Below, one piece after another: positions 43,781 to 50,393 of a stretch of DNA of 50,393 bases. The DNA lies in the NCBI GenBank assembly GCA_017548505.1, contig JAFYZX010000071.1, positions 1-50,393 of the forward strand. Reading direction: 5' to 3'. The notes below the pieces were generated by a model, which was not told the origin of the DNA, did not search any database, and worked only from the letters and a program-made list of their open reading frames with translations. The DNA comes from Bacteroidales bacterium. Lineage in GTDB: Bacteria > Bacteroidota > Bacteroidia > Bacteroidales > UBA932. The position numbers and the translations under genes were made by a program. Numbering within the stretch: position 1 is the stretch's first letter; every line of letters begins with the position of its first letter.

Positions 43781-44692
43781 TTAGGATGCTGACTGCGGGC
43801 GGCTGAGGCGGAGCCAGATGCGGAGACCGTTCAGGGAGTTGAGCAGGTAGAAACCGTACTTGATTACCATCACGATGGTGTAGCTGTCGCTTCCTGCACT
43901 CATCAGGCGGTTGGTCCACAGCATGATGGAGAAGATGTTCACCAGGTTCCACAGGTACCACTGGTCCGCGTATGCGTAAGACATCAGAATCTGTCCGGCA
44001 AAATTCAGCACCAGAACAAAGCTGTCCAGGAAAAGCTTGGCCCTGTCTATCTCTGCAATCTTCCCGGCCTGCAGCTGCTTGAGGTCTATCCAGTAGAGGA
44101 TGCCGTAGCAGAGGGCTGTTCCCAGTATTATCGCGATGCCCACATAGATCCACTGCCTTCCGGTAAGCCTTCTGGCCTTGACCTTCGAGATTTCCGTCTT
44201 GACTTTGGAGGATTCTGGCTTAACGTTGGCGGCATCTGCATTAGTGTTGGAAGATTCTACCATTACCGTGGAGACTTCTTCCGTGACGCTGGATGAAACA
44301 GCTTCGTCTTCGGAAGCCTCATTGTGTACGATCCTGCGGCCCGCTCCGAGTTTTCTCCACTGCCAGTAGCCGATGAACTGCATCGGGAGGAAGTAGAAGG
44401 CGTGCTGGGCAAACTGGCCCATATTGCCGCTGTCGTAGTTGGCGTATGCGCCGATGCCAACGTCAATGACACCGAACAGGAAGGTCCAGATGTTACCGTT
44501 GGCGCTGAGGACGGTGTTTACCACGCCCATGATGGCGCCAACTGCCACTACTATCTGCTTTACGGTAATGGCATCCTGGGCCCTGATCTTGAGAATATTC
44601 ACCACAACAACTGCAGTGATCATCCCCACAAGGATGAACATATTGAACCAGAAGTTGAACTTCTTGTCATTTATGCGTAACGCTGCTGCCAT
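43781..44692 (-). CDS. pnuC: PnuC-family nicotinamide riboside / vitamin transporter
   Basis: The 303-residue inner-membrane protein has about seven hydrophobic segments and PnuC-like motifs WTFLFGVIDVGIGAYANY (about 68-85), MQFIGYWQWRK (about 104-114) and QILMSYAYADQWYLWNLVNIFSIMLW (about 233-258). An unusual hydrophilic insert (about 118-170), rich in Ser, Glu and Val, splits the protein between membrane segments. No NAD or thiamine riboswitch is recognised upstream, so the exact vitamin cannot be told. Confidence 0.85.
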   Translation of the reverse strand: MAAALRINDKKFNFWFNMFILVGMITAVVVVNILKIRAQDAITVKQIVVAVGAIMGVVNTVLSANGNIWTFLFGVIDVGIGAYANYDSGNMGQFAQHAFYFLPMQFIGYWQWRKLGAGRRIVHNEASEDEAVSSSVTEEVSTVMVESSNTNADAANVKPESSKVKTEISKVKARRLTGRQWIYVGIAIILGTALCYGILYWIDLKQLQAGKIAEIDRAKLFLDSFVLVLNFAGQILMSYAYADQWYLWNLVNIFSIMLWTNRLMSAGSDSYTIVMVIKYGFYLLNSLNGLRIWLRLSRPQSAS

Positions 44693-44790
44693 CTCATCTT
44701 CAATGTTACACCTCGGTTCTTGAAAACAATATCTGTTGGCGGTATAAGGAACGTGTTTTATAATGATGTAATCCTCAGCGATTTAAACAT

Positions 44791-44822
44791 TTGTGGGGTA
44801 CCCGAAAAGCATACCCCACAAA
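44791..44822. terminator. Hairpin downstream of pnp
   Basis: TTGTGGGGTA pairs perfectly with TACCCCACAA around an 11-nt loop. It lies about 155 nt past the pnp stop and has only weak T-tracts on either side. Its stem matches the oadA terminator. Confidence 0.5.
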
Positions 44823-44976
44823 CTCTTATTCAACTGTATATCAGCCACTTGCTAAAAACGGTCATCTTTGCCACCCACTGCGGTTTCCGGTTGGAAGGTT
44901 AGCATTCGGTTGAACGGAGCTGTCAAAGTCAAATGCTATACTCTTTGCCACCGCGATTGGCGTTCCAAAACAAAGG
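44823..44976. other. 3' region of pnp with short repeats
   Basis: TCTTTGCCACC occurs twice (about 44865 and 44942) and TAGCATT/AATGCTA (about 44900-44938) can pair. It could be a pnp 3'UTR structure or a small RNA, but no convincing unit can be defined. Confidence 0.3.
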
Positions 44977-47304
44977 CTAGGCCGGATTGTTGTCTCCTCC
45001 CTGCTCCTTGTGGGTGTTGTGAGGACGGTCAGAGTGGTTGTTCTGACGGTCTCCACGGTTGTTGTTCTGGTGGCTGTTGTTGCCGCCGCGGTTTCCGGTT
45101 GGACGGTTGCCGTTAGGACGGTTGCCGGCCGGGCGGCTGCTTCCCTCAGGACGAGGACGCCTTACCGGCTCTACATAGCCCTCTGGCTTAGGAAGAAGAG
45201 CCTTCATTGAAAGGCGCATCTTGCCGGTCTTCTCGTCTATCTCGAGGAGCTTAACGTCTACCTCGTCACCCATCTTAACAACATCCTCAACCTTGTTGGT
45301 CTTCTGCCAAGCCATCTCGGAGATGTGCAGCAGACCTTCCTTGCCAGGAAGTATCTCCACGAAAGCTCCAAAATCCTGGATGGAAACAACCTTTCCGTGA
45401 TAAACCTGTCCGGCTTCCGGAACGGTGGTGATGCCCTTGATCCAGTTAAGAGCCTTCTCCATGCTCTCCTTGTCTGTTCCGAAGATGTCAACAGCTCCGA
45501 TGCTGGTGCCGTCGTCCTGCTTCTCCTCGGTGATGGTAACGGTAGTGCCTGTCTCCTTCTGGATCTTCTGGATAACCTCTCCACCCTTGCCGATAACGGC
45601 ACCGATGAACTCTCCAGGGATTCTGATCTGGACGATGCGCGGAGCGTAAGGCTTAAGCTCAGGACGCGGAGCGTCGAGAGTCTTCATCATCTCGCCCATG
45701 ATGTGCTGGCGGGCCTGGTTGGCCTGTGCAAGAGCCTTGGCCATAATCTCTTCAGAAAGGCCGTCGCACTTGATATCCATCTGGGTTGCGGTGATACCGT
45801 CCTTGGTTCCGGCTACCTTGAAGTCCATATCGCCGAGGTGATCCTCGTCGCCGAGAATATCGGAAAGGATGGCGTACTTGCCGTCCTGCTCGATGAGTCC
45901 CATTGCAACACCTGCAACCGGCTTCTTGATCTGGATACCAGCGTCCATAAGAGCCAGACAGCCGGCGCAAACGCTTGCCATTGAAGAGGAACCGTTGCTC
46001 TCCAGGATGTCGGAGACAACTCTTACGGCGTAAGGATTCTCCTCTCCGGTTGGAACCATAGGCTTGAGGGCGCGCATTGCAAGATTGCCGTGGCCGACTT
46101 CCCTTCTGGAAGTGGCTCTGGCGGCCCTGGCCTCTCCGGTTGCGAACGGAGGGAAGTTGTAATGGAGAACAAATGGCTCGGTACGCTCGATGAGCACTTC
46201 GTCCATCTCCTTCATATCCAGCTTGGTTCCCAGGGTTACGGTTGCAAGGCTCTGGGTCTCGCCACGGGTGAAGATTGCACTACCATGTGCGCAAGGCAGA
46301 TAGTCAACCTCGCACCAAATAGGGCGGACATCTGTTGTTGCACGTCCGTCCAGACGGCGGCCTTCGTTGAGGATGAGGTCTCTCATGGCCTTCTTCTCAA
46401 CTGCTGCATAGTAACGGTTAACCATTGCGGTTTTCTCCTCTCTCTCCTCCTCAGGGATGGTCTGCATGAACTCTTCCTTGAGATTCTCGAAAGCCTCTGT
46501 ACGCTCCTGCTTAGGCATGGCAGCCTTTGCAATGGCGTAGCAGCGGTCGTAGCAGAACTTGGAGCAAGCCTCGCGGATGGTCTCGTCGTTGACCTCGTGG
46601 CAATACTCTCTCTTTTGACGCTTTCCAACTTCATCGGTGAGCTCCTCGAGGACAGCGCAGTGCTTCTTGATTTCCTGATGGGCGAACATGATGGCTCCGA
46701 GCATCACTTCCTCGGAAACTTCCTTCATCTCTCCCTCCACCATCATGATGTTCTTTGCGGTTGCTCCAACCATGAGTTCCAGGTCTGCCCTTTCCAGATC
46801 CTTGAAACCCGGATTGATGCAGTACTGTCCGTCTATGCGGGCAACTCTGACCTCGGAAATAGGTCCGTTGAAAGGTATATCGGAAACTGCCAGGGCAGAT
46901 GCGGCTGCAAGGCCTGCAAGTGCATCCGGCTGAGTGTCCTTGTCTGCTGAAATGAGGTTAACCGTAACGAAAACGGCTGCGTGGAAATCCTCTGGGAACA
47001 AAGGTCTCAGAGCGCGGTCGATGAGCCTGGCTATCAGGATCTCATAATCGCTGGCCTTTCCTTCTCTCTTCATAAAACCGCCAGGAAAACGTCCTGCGGA
47101 ATAAAACTTCTCCTTGTAATCTACCTGAAGAGGGAGGAAGTCCACATCCTCTTCTGCTTCTTTAGCGCAAGTAACGGTGGCAAGAAGCATTGTGCCACCC
47201 ATCTTTACTACGGCCGAGCCATCTGCCTGCTTGGCCAGTTTTCCAGTCTCAATTTCAATTGTACGTCCGTCTGCGAGCTGGATTGTTTTCTTGATAATAT
47301 TCAT
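44977..47304 (-). CDS. pnp: Polynucleotide phosphorylase
   Basis: The 775-residue cytoplasmic enzyme degrades RNA 3' to 5' with phosphate. Two RNase PH-like cores are present ([31 protein letters not shown] at about 75; [13 protein letters not shown] at about 390 and [19 protein letters not shown] at about 480), then a KH domain ([16 protein letters not shown], about 575) and an S1 domain ([31 protein letters not shown], about 635). The last 55 residues are an Arg/Asn/Gly-rich tail, probably disordered and RNA-binding. It follows glyA by 74 nt, so the two may be co-transcribed. Confidence 0.97.
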   Translation of the reverse strand: MNIIKKTIQLADGRTIEIETGKLAKQADGSAVVKMGGTMLLATVTCAKEAEEDVDFLPLQVDYKEKFYSAGRFPGGFMKREGKASDYEILIARLIDRALRPLFPEDFHAAVFVTVNLISADKDTQPDALAGLAAASALAVSDIPFNGPISEVRVARIDGQYCINPGFKDLERADLELMVGATAKNIMMVEGEMKEVSEEVMLGAIMFAHQEIKKHCAVLEELTDEVGKRQKREYCHEVNDETIREACSKFCYDRCYAIAKAAMPKQERTEAFENLKEEFMQTIPEEEREEKTAMVNRYYAAVEKKAMRDLILNEGRRLDGRATTDVRPIWCEVDYLPCAHGSAIFTRGETQSLATVTLGTKLDMKEMDEVLIERTEPFVLHYNFPPFATGEARAARATSRREVGHGNLAMRALKPMVPTGEENPYAVRVVSDILESNGSSSMASVCAGCLALMDAGIQIKKPVAGVAMGLIEQDGKYAILSDILGDEDHLGDMDFKVAGTKDGITATQMDIKCDGLSEEIMAKALAQANQARQHIMGEMMKTLDAPRPELKPYAPRIVQIRIPGEFIGAVIGKGGEVIQKIQKETGTTVTITEEKQDDGTSIGAVDIFGTDKESMEKALNWIKGITTVPEAGQVYHGKVVSIQDFGAFVEILPGKEGLLHISEMAWQKTNKVEDVVKMGDEVDVKLLEIDEKTGKMRLSMKALLPKPEGYVEPVRRPRPEGSSRPAGNRPNGNRPTGNRGGNNSHQNNNRGDRQNNHSDRPHNTHKEQGGDNNPA

Positions 47305-47333
47305 AATCTCGTCTTAATGTTCTGTGTTGCAAT

Positions 47334-47358
47334 TGTCTCAGCGATGTTGCCCGAGACA
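47334..47358 (-). promoter_or_regulatory. Hairpin between glyA and pnp
   Basis: TGTCTC and GAGACA form a 6-bp stem 30 nt upstream of the pnp start. A TCAGCGAT octamer (plus strand) spans the stem end and loop. PNPase often regulates its own leader, so this could be a processing site; that is inference. Confidence 0.35.
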
Positions 47359-47378
47359 CTGCTTGGGGTGCCGGCTCT

Positions 47379-48659
47379 CTACCAGATGTTGAGAGGACGG
47401 CCAGCCATAAGCTGCTCTACCTGGTGGCGCACATCCTCAAGAACCTTCTCGTCCGTGAGGTTGTTGAGCACCTTGTCTATCAAGCCAACTACGAACTTGA
47501 TATCGTTCTCCTTGAGGCCTCTGGTGGTAACTGCAGGAGTACCGACCCTGATACCTGAAGTCTGGAACGGTGAGCGGGTGTCGAACGGAACCATATTCTT
47601 GTTCACAGTGATGTCTGCAAGAACCAGGGTATTCTCCACAACCTTTCCGGTGAGTTCAGGGAACTTGGTCCTCAGGTCGATGAGCATCATGTGGTTATCT
47701 GTTCCACCGCTGACTACCTTGTAGCCTCTTGCCATGAATTCCTCTGCCATTACAACAGCGTTCTTGTGAACCTGCTCAACGTAGGTCTTGAACTCAGGCT
47801 GCAGAGCCTCGAAGAAAGCAACGGCCTTTGCAGCGATGCAGTGCTCCAGAGGTCCGCCCTGGATGCCAGGGAATACTGAGGAATTGAGGATGGCGCTCAT
47901 CTTCTTGATTTCTCCCTTTGGGGTCTTCTGTCCCCAAGGATTCTCGAAGTCCTTACCCACCAGGATGATACCTCCGCGAGGTCCTCTGAGTGTCTTGTGG
48001 GTGGTGGATGTTACGATGTGAGCGTACTTGACAGGGTTTTTCAGCAGGCCCTTTGCGATAAGTCCTGCAGGATGGGCCATATCTACCCAGAGGATTGCTC
48101 CTACCTTGTCTGCTATGGCTCTCATCCTCTCCCAGTCCCACTCTCTGGAGTATGCGCTGGCGCCGCCGATTATCAGCTTCGGCTTGTGCTCCAGAGCCTT
48201 CTTCTCCATATCGTCATAGTCAATCAGTCCGGTCTCCTTGTCCAGTCCGTAAGCTACGGCGTTGTACATCTTTCCGGATACGTTTACAGGGGAACCGTGG
48301 GTAAGGTGTCCTCCCATATCCAGGTTAAGTCCCATGAAGGTGTCTCCAGGGTTGATGCAGGCCATCATTACGGCCATGTTTGCCTGAGCTCCGGAGTGAG
48401 GCTGCACGTTTGCATACTCAGCGTCGAAAAGCTGGCAGATACGGTCAATGGCTACCTGCTCGATCTTGTCAACTTCCTGGCATCCTCCATAGTATCTGTG
48501 GCCAGGATATCCTTCTGCATATTTGTTTGTACATACGCTTCCCAGAGCAGCAAGCACCTGGTCGCTTACAAAGTTTTCAGAAGCAATCAATTCTACGCCT
48601 CTGGACTGACGGTTTTCCTCTCTTTTGATGAGTTCGGATATTTCGAGATCTTGTTTCAT
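47379..48659 (-). CDS. glyA: Serine hydroxymethyltransferase
   Basis: The 426-residue cytoplasmic PLP enzyme interconverts serine and glycine with tetrahydrofolate, feeding one-carbon metabolism. Landmarks are [44 protein letters not shown], and the PLP lysine in [13 protein letters not shown] (K222). Length is normal. The -7 box TATATTTG is at 48726-48733, and pnp follows on the same strand. Confidence 0.97.
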   Translation of the reverse strand: MKQDLEISELIKREENRQSRGVELIASENFVSDQVLAALGSVCTNKYAEGYPGHRYYGGCQEVDKIEQVAIDRICQLFDAEYANVQPHSGAQANMAVMMACINPGDTFMGLNLDMGGHLTHGSPVNVSGKMYNAVAYGLDKETGLIDYDDMEKKALEHKPKLIIGGASAYSREWDWERMRAIADKVGAILWVDMAHPAGLIAKGLLKNPVKYAHIVTSTTHKTLRGPRGGIILVGKDFENPWGQKTPKGEIKKMSAILNSSVFPGIQGGPLEHCIAAKAVAFFEALQPEFKTYVEQVHKNAVVMAEEFMARGYKVVSGGTDNHMMLIDLRTKFPELTGKVVENTLVLADITVNKNMVPFDTRSPFQTSGIRVGTPAVTTRGLKENDIKFVVGLIDKVLNNLTDEKVLEDVRHQVEQLMAGRPLNIW

Positions 48660-48725
48660 ATTGTGTTAAACTGTTTAAATCTTTCCGTTTTCGAGTCTTT
48701 TGCAAACCGAATTGCATAAGATTGG

Positions 48726-48733
48726 CAAATATA
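48726..48733 (-). promoter_or_regulatory. -7 promoter box of glyA
   Basis: TATATTTG on the minus strand, giving a leader of about 60 nt. Confidence 0.55.
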
Positions 48734-48766
48734 GCAATTTAATTGTAACAGTCGGAATATGACGGG

Positions 48767-48798
48767 CAAAAAAAGAAGCCTTGGCACCCAAGGCTTCT
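48767..48798 (-). terminator. Terminator of the FGE-fold gene
   Basis: AGAAGCCTTGG pairs perfectly with CCAAGGCTTCT around a 3-nt loop; on the minus strand seven T follow. It lies 22 nt past the stop. Confidence 0.85.
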
Positions 48799-48820
48799 CT
48801 CAACACTTATCCAGGAGATC

Positions 48821-49678
48821 TTATTCGTCATCATCGTCATCATTATTGTTTCCGCTTTCCTGCTGAACGGCTTCTACATCGTGACATACGATACGGAATC
48901 CTCTATAGCCAGAGCGCCTTTCAGGAGAGTTGTGTCCGCGGTAGGAAACACGGCAACGGGATGCAGGGTTATGCCAGCTTCCTCCTCTGATTACTCTCTC
49001 CTGGCCTGTTATAGGTCCTTCAGGATTGAAGGTCTCGTTCCTGTTATACTGGCCGTACCAGTCGTAGCACCACTCCCAGACGTTTCCGCTCATGTCGTAG
49101 ATATCCAGCTCGTTTGGCTGAAGCATTCCAACCGGATGGGAGGATCCGCGGTCATACCACGCCACACGCTCAATCAGATTGCTTCCCGCATATTTTGTGC
49201 GAGATCTGGAATCGCTCTTTGTGCCTCCTCTAGCAGCAAATTCCCACTCTGCCTCTGTTGGCAGGGTGTATTTCTTTCCGGTCTTCTTGCTGAGGACGCG
49301 GCAGAATTCCATAGCCTCCTCCCAGGTTACATAGTACATAGGATAGTCCGGACCCACTCCGTTAAGCTTGTCGAGGGTCAGCTTTGCGTCTGCCTTGCGG
49401 CTCTGCTGAACAACACTGGTTTCCATAACAGCCTCCCACTGAGCCTGTGTGATTTCAAACTGGCCGATGAAGAAGTCTTTTACCGTTACCCTGTGGATAA
49501 CTTCGTCCTTGTCTGCTTCCTTTCCCTGCTCTGATGTTCCACCCATCATAAATTCGCCACCTTCCACATAAATCATGGAAATCTCCAGTCCAAATGCAGT
49601 TTCCTTGTAGTTCTCTTTCTGTGAGAAAACTGGCATAGAAATAAGAATTGCCAGTGCAATACCAAGTAATTTTTTCAT
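48821..49678 (-). CDS. Secreted formylglycine-generating-enzyme-fold (SUMF1 / GldJ-GldK-like) protein
   Basis: The 285-residue protein has a signal peptide (MKKLLGIALAILISMPVFSQ) and the FGE-sulfatase fold: MIYVEGGEFMMGGTSEQGKEADKDEV, FEITQAQWEAVM, YPMYYVTWEEAMEFCRVLSKKTGKKYTLPTEAEWEFAARGG, DMSGNVWEWCYDWYG, RVIRGGSWHNPASRCRVSYRG and YRGFRIVCH. The closely spaced cysteine pair used for catalysis in true FGEs is not seen, so a structural or binding role is more likely. The tail is acidic (NNNDDDDDE). The ATG at 49678 starts the signal peptide; the longer frame overlaps the divergent gene. Confidence 0.85.
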   Translation of the reverse strand: MKKLLGIALAILISMPVFSQKENYKETAFGLEISMIYVEGGEFMMGGTSEQGKEADKDEVIHRVTVKDFFIGQFEITQAQWEAVMETSVVQQSRKADAKLTLDKLNGVGPDYPMYYVTWEEAMEFCRVLSKKTGKKYTLPTEAEWEFAARGGTKSDSRSRTKYAGSNLIERVAWYDRGSSHPVGMLQPNELDIYDMSGNVWEWCYDWYGQYNRNETFNPEGPITGQERVIRGGSWHNPASRCRVSYRGHNSPERRSGYRGFRIVCHDVEAVQQESGNNNDDDDDE

Positions 49679-49759
49679 ATCGCTTTGTTTTTTATGATTA
49701 ATAATCCGATTGTTTAGGTATGTAAAGATACAATCATGCCGATAGTTTTCCAAATTTTT

Positions 49760-49767
49760 TATCTTTG
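49760..49767 (+). promoter_or_regulatory. -7 promoter box of the TrmH-type gene
   Basis: TATCTTTG on the plus strand, 23 nt before the ATG at 49791. Confidence 0.55.
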
Positions 49768-49790
49768 AACTGGTATTTCTTTTTATCGCG

Positions 49791-50342
49791 ATGACTAACA
49801 GAAAACTACTTAACAGCGAGTTGGGAAGGGCAACAGTGGAAGAATTCAAGCATCGGGAGAAAATTCCCGTGGCCATTGTCCTGGACAACGTCCGCAGCCA
49901 GCACAACATCGGAAGCGTGTTCCGATCAAGCGATGCGTTCATCGCTCAGAAGATTGTGCTTTGCGGAATCAGCGCCACTCCCCCTACCCCTGAAATCCAC
50001 AAATCCGCCCTGGGAGCTGAGTTTTCCGTAGACTGGGAATACTTCAAGGAAACCGCTGATGCCGTCCGGAGGCTGAAGGAAGAAGGCTACAGGATAATCA
50101 GCATCGAGCAGACCGAGAATTCCGTTATGCTCACCGACTTCAAAATCGCCGAGGGAGAAAAGTACGCCCTTGTCTTTGGAAACGAGGTTCACGGGGTGCA
50201 GCAGGAAATCGTTGACCTCAGCGATGACTGTATCGAGATTCCGCAGTTCGGAACCAAGCACTCCCTCAATGTTTCCGTATGCATTGGAGTTGTGCTCTGG
50301 GAGTTCCTTTGTAATGTCAAAGGGAAAGGGCCATTTCAATAA
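49791..50342 (+). CDS. SpoU/TrmH-family RNA 2'-O-methyltransferase
   Basis: The 183-residue cytoplasmic protein has the three SPOUT motifs: VLDNVRSQHNIGSVFRSSDAF (about 24-44), YALVFGNEVHGVQQEIVDL (about 125-143) and IEIPQFGTKHSLNVSVCIGVVLWEF (about 147-171). These form the trefoil-knot SAM site. It should methylate a ribose in tRNA or rRNA; the exact base is not deducible. At 183 residues it lacks the N-terminal extension of rRNA-specific members such as RlmB. Promoter and start are clear. Confidence 0.92.
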   Translation: MTNRKLLNSELGRATVEEFKHREKIPVAIVLDNVRSQHNIGSVFRSSDAFIAQKIVLCGISATPPTPEIHKSALGAEFSVDWEYFKETADAVRRLKEEGYRIISIEQTENSVMLTDFKIAEGEKYALVFGNEVHGVQQEIVDLSDDCIEIPQFGTKHSLNVSVCIGVVLWEFLCNVKGKGPFQ

Positions 50343-50393
50343 TAGCCTTTATAACAATAAGAACTTCAATATAATACAAAGGTTCTATCCCTC
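50343..50393. other. Right edge of the window
   Basis: Only about 50 AT-rich bases remain after the methyltransferase stop; nothing is recognised. Confidence 0.5.

Noticed and set aside
43662..44153. Minus-strand frame rich in Pro, Arg and His
   Set aside because: Alternate frame of pnuC running into the rpsO terminator.
44693..44790. NAD- or thiamine-sensing riboswitch ahead of pnuC
   Set aside because: The short leader shows no recognisable aptamer motifs.

Overview
The window looks like a chromosomal contig of a Bacteroidales bacterium (Bacteroidota), probably a gut or animal-associated lineage. The evidence is the promoters (repeated TAnnTTTG -7 boxes, some with TTTG 19 nt upstream), a TonB-dependent receptor, a one-chain pyruvate:ferredoxin oxidoreductase, fimbrillin-like lipoproteins, an OstA-like protein behind a SurA-like foldase and guaB, and weak Shine-Dalgarno signals. 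I cannot name the species. Most genes read on the minus strand.

Layout. 1-12.8 kb: 5' part of a metH-like gene, a family 2 glycosyltransferase, a secreted cholesterol-dependent-cytolysin-like protein, a small basic protein, tRNA-His, an oadA-like carboxyltransferase (plus strand), an MBL-fold hydrolase, a BtuB-like receptor and nifJ. 13.0-14.1 kb: fabD and tRNA-Arg(CCG). 14.1-28.8 kb: an accessory stretch that is visibly more AT-rich. It holds an AbiEi-like antitoxin with a wrecked AbiEii-like toxin, three cassettes pairing a ~50-residue microprotein with a large modular surface lipoprotein (one ends in a DNA/RNA non-specific nuclease), a DUF3800 gene with a nearby two-hairpin RNA candidate, an Rpn-nuclease remnant and a Fic protein. 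28.9-35.7 kb: one long minus-strand operon, guaB - SurA-like PPIase - OstA-like - secreted protein - DUF456. 36.1-39.0 kb: a three-gene operon of lipoprotein, metallophosphoesterase lipoprotein and YhcC-type radical SAM protein. 39.1-42.7 kb: plus-strand peptidoglycan-peptide recycling pair (NlpC/P60 and L-Ala-D/L-Glu epimerase), a small protein and a lipoprotein. 42.7-50.4 kb: YgjP-like peptidase, rpsO, pnuC, pnp, glyA, a secreted FGE-fold protein and a TrmH-type methyltransferase.

The strongest candidates for something undescribed are: (1) three co-oriented cassettes in which a microprotein sharing the pattern YxAPxCx[IV] followed by ExxIA precedes a multidomain lipoprotein by 13-19 nt; (2) the octamer TCAGCGAT, counted by eye about 20 times on the two strands where chance predicts one or two, often between genes; (3) a CDC-like pore former lacking the classical undecapeptide; (4) a DUF3800-linked RNA candidate. 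All calls come from reading the sequence; no database search was run.
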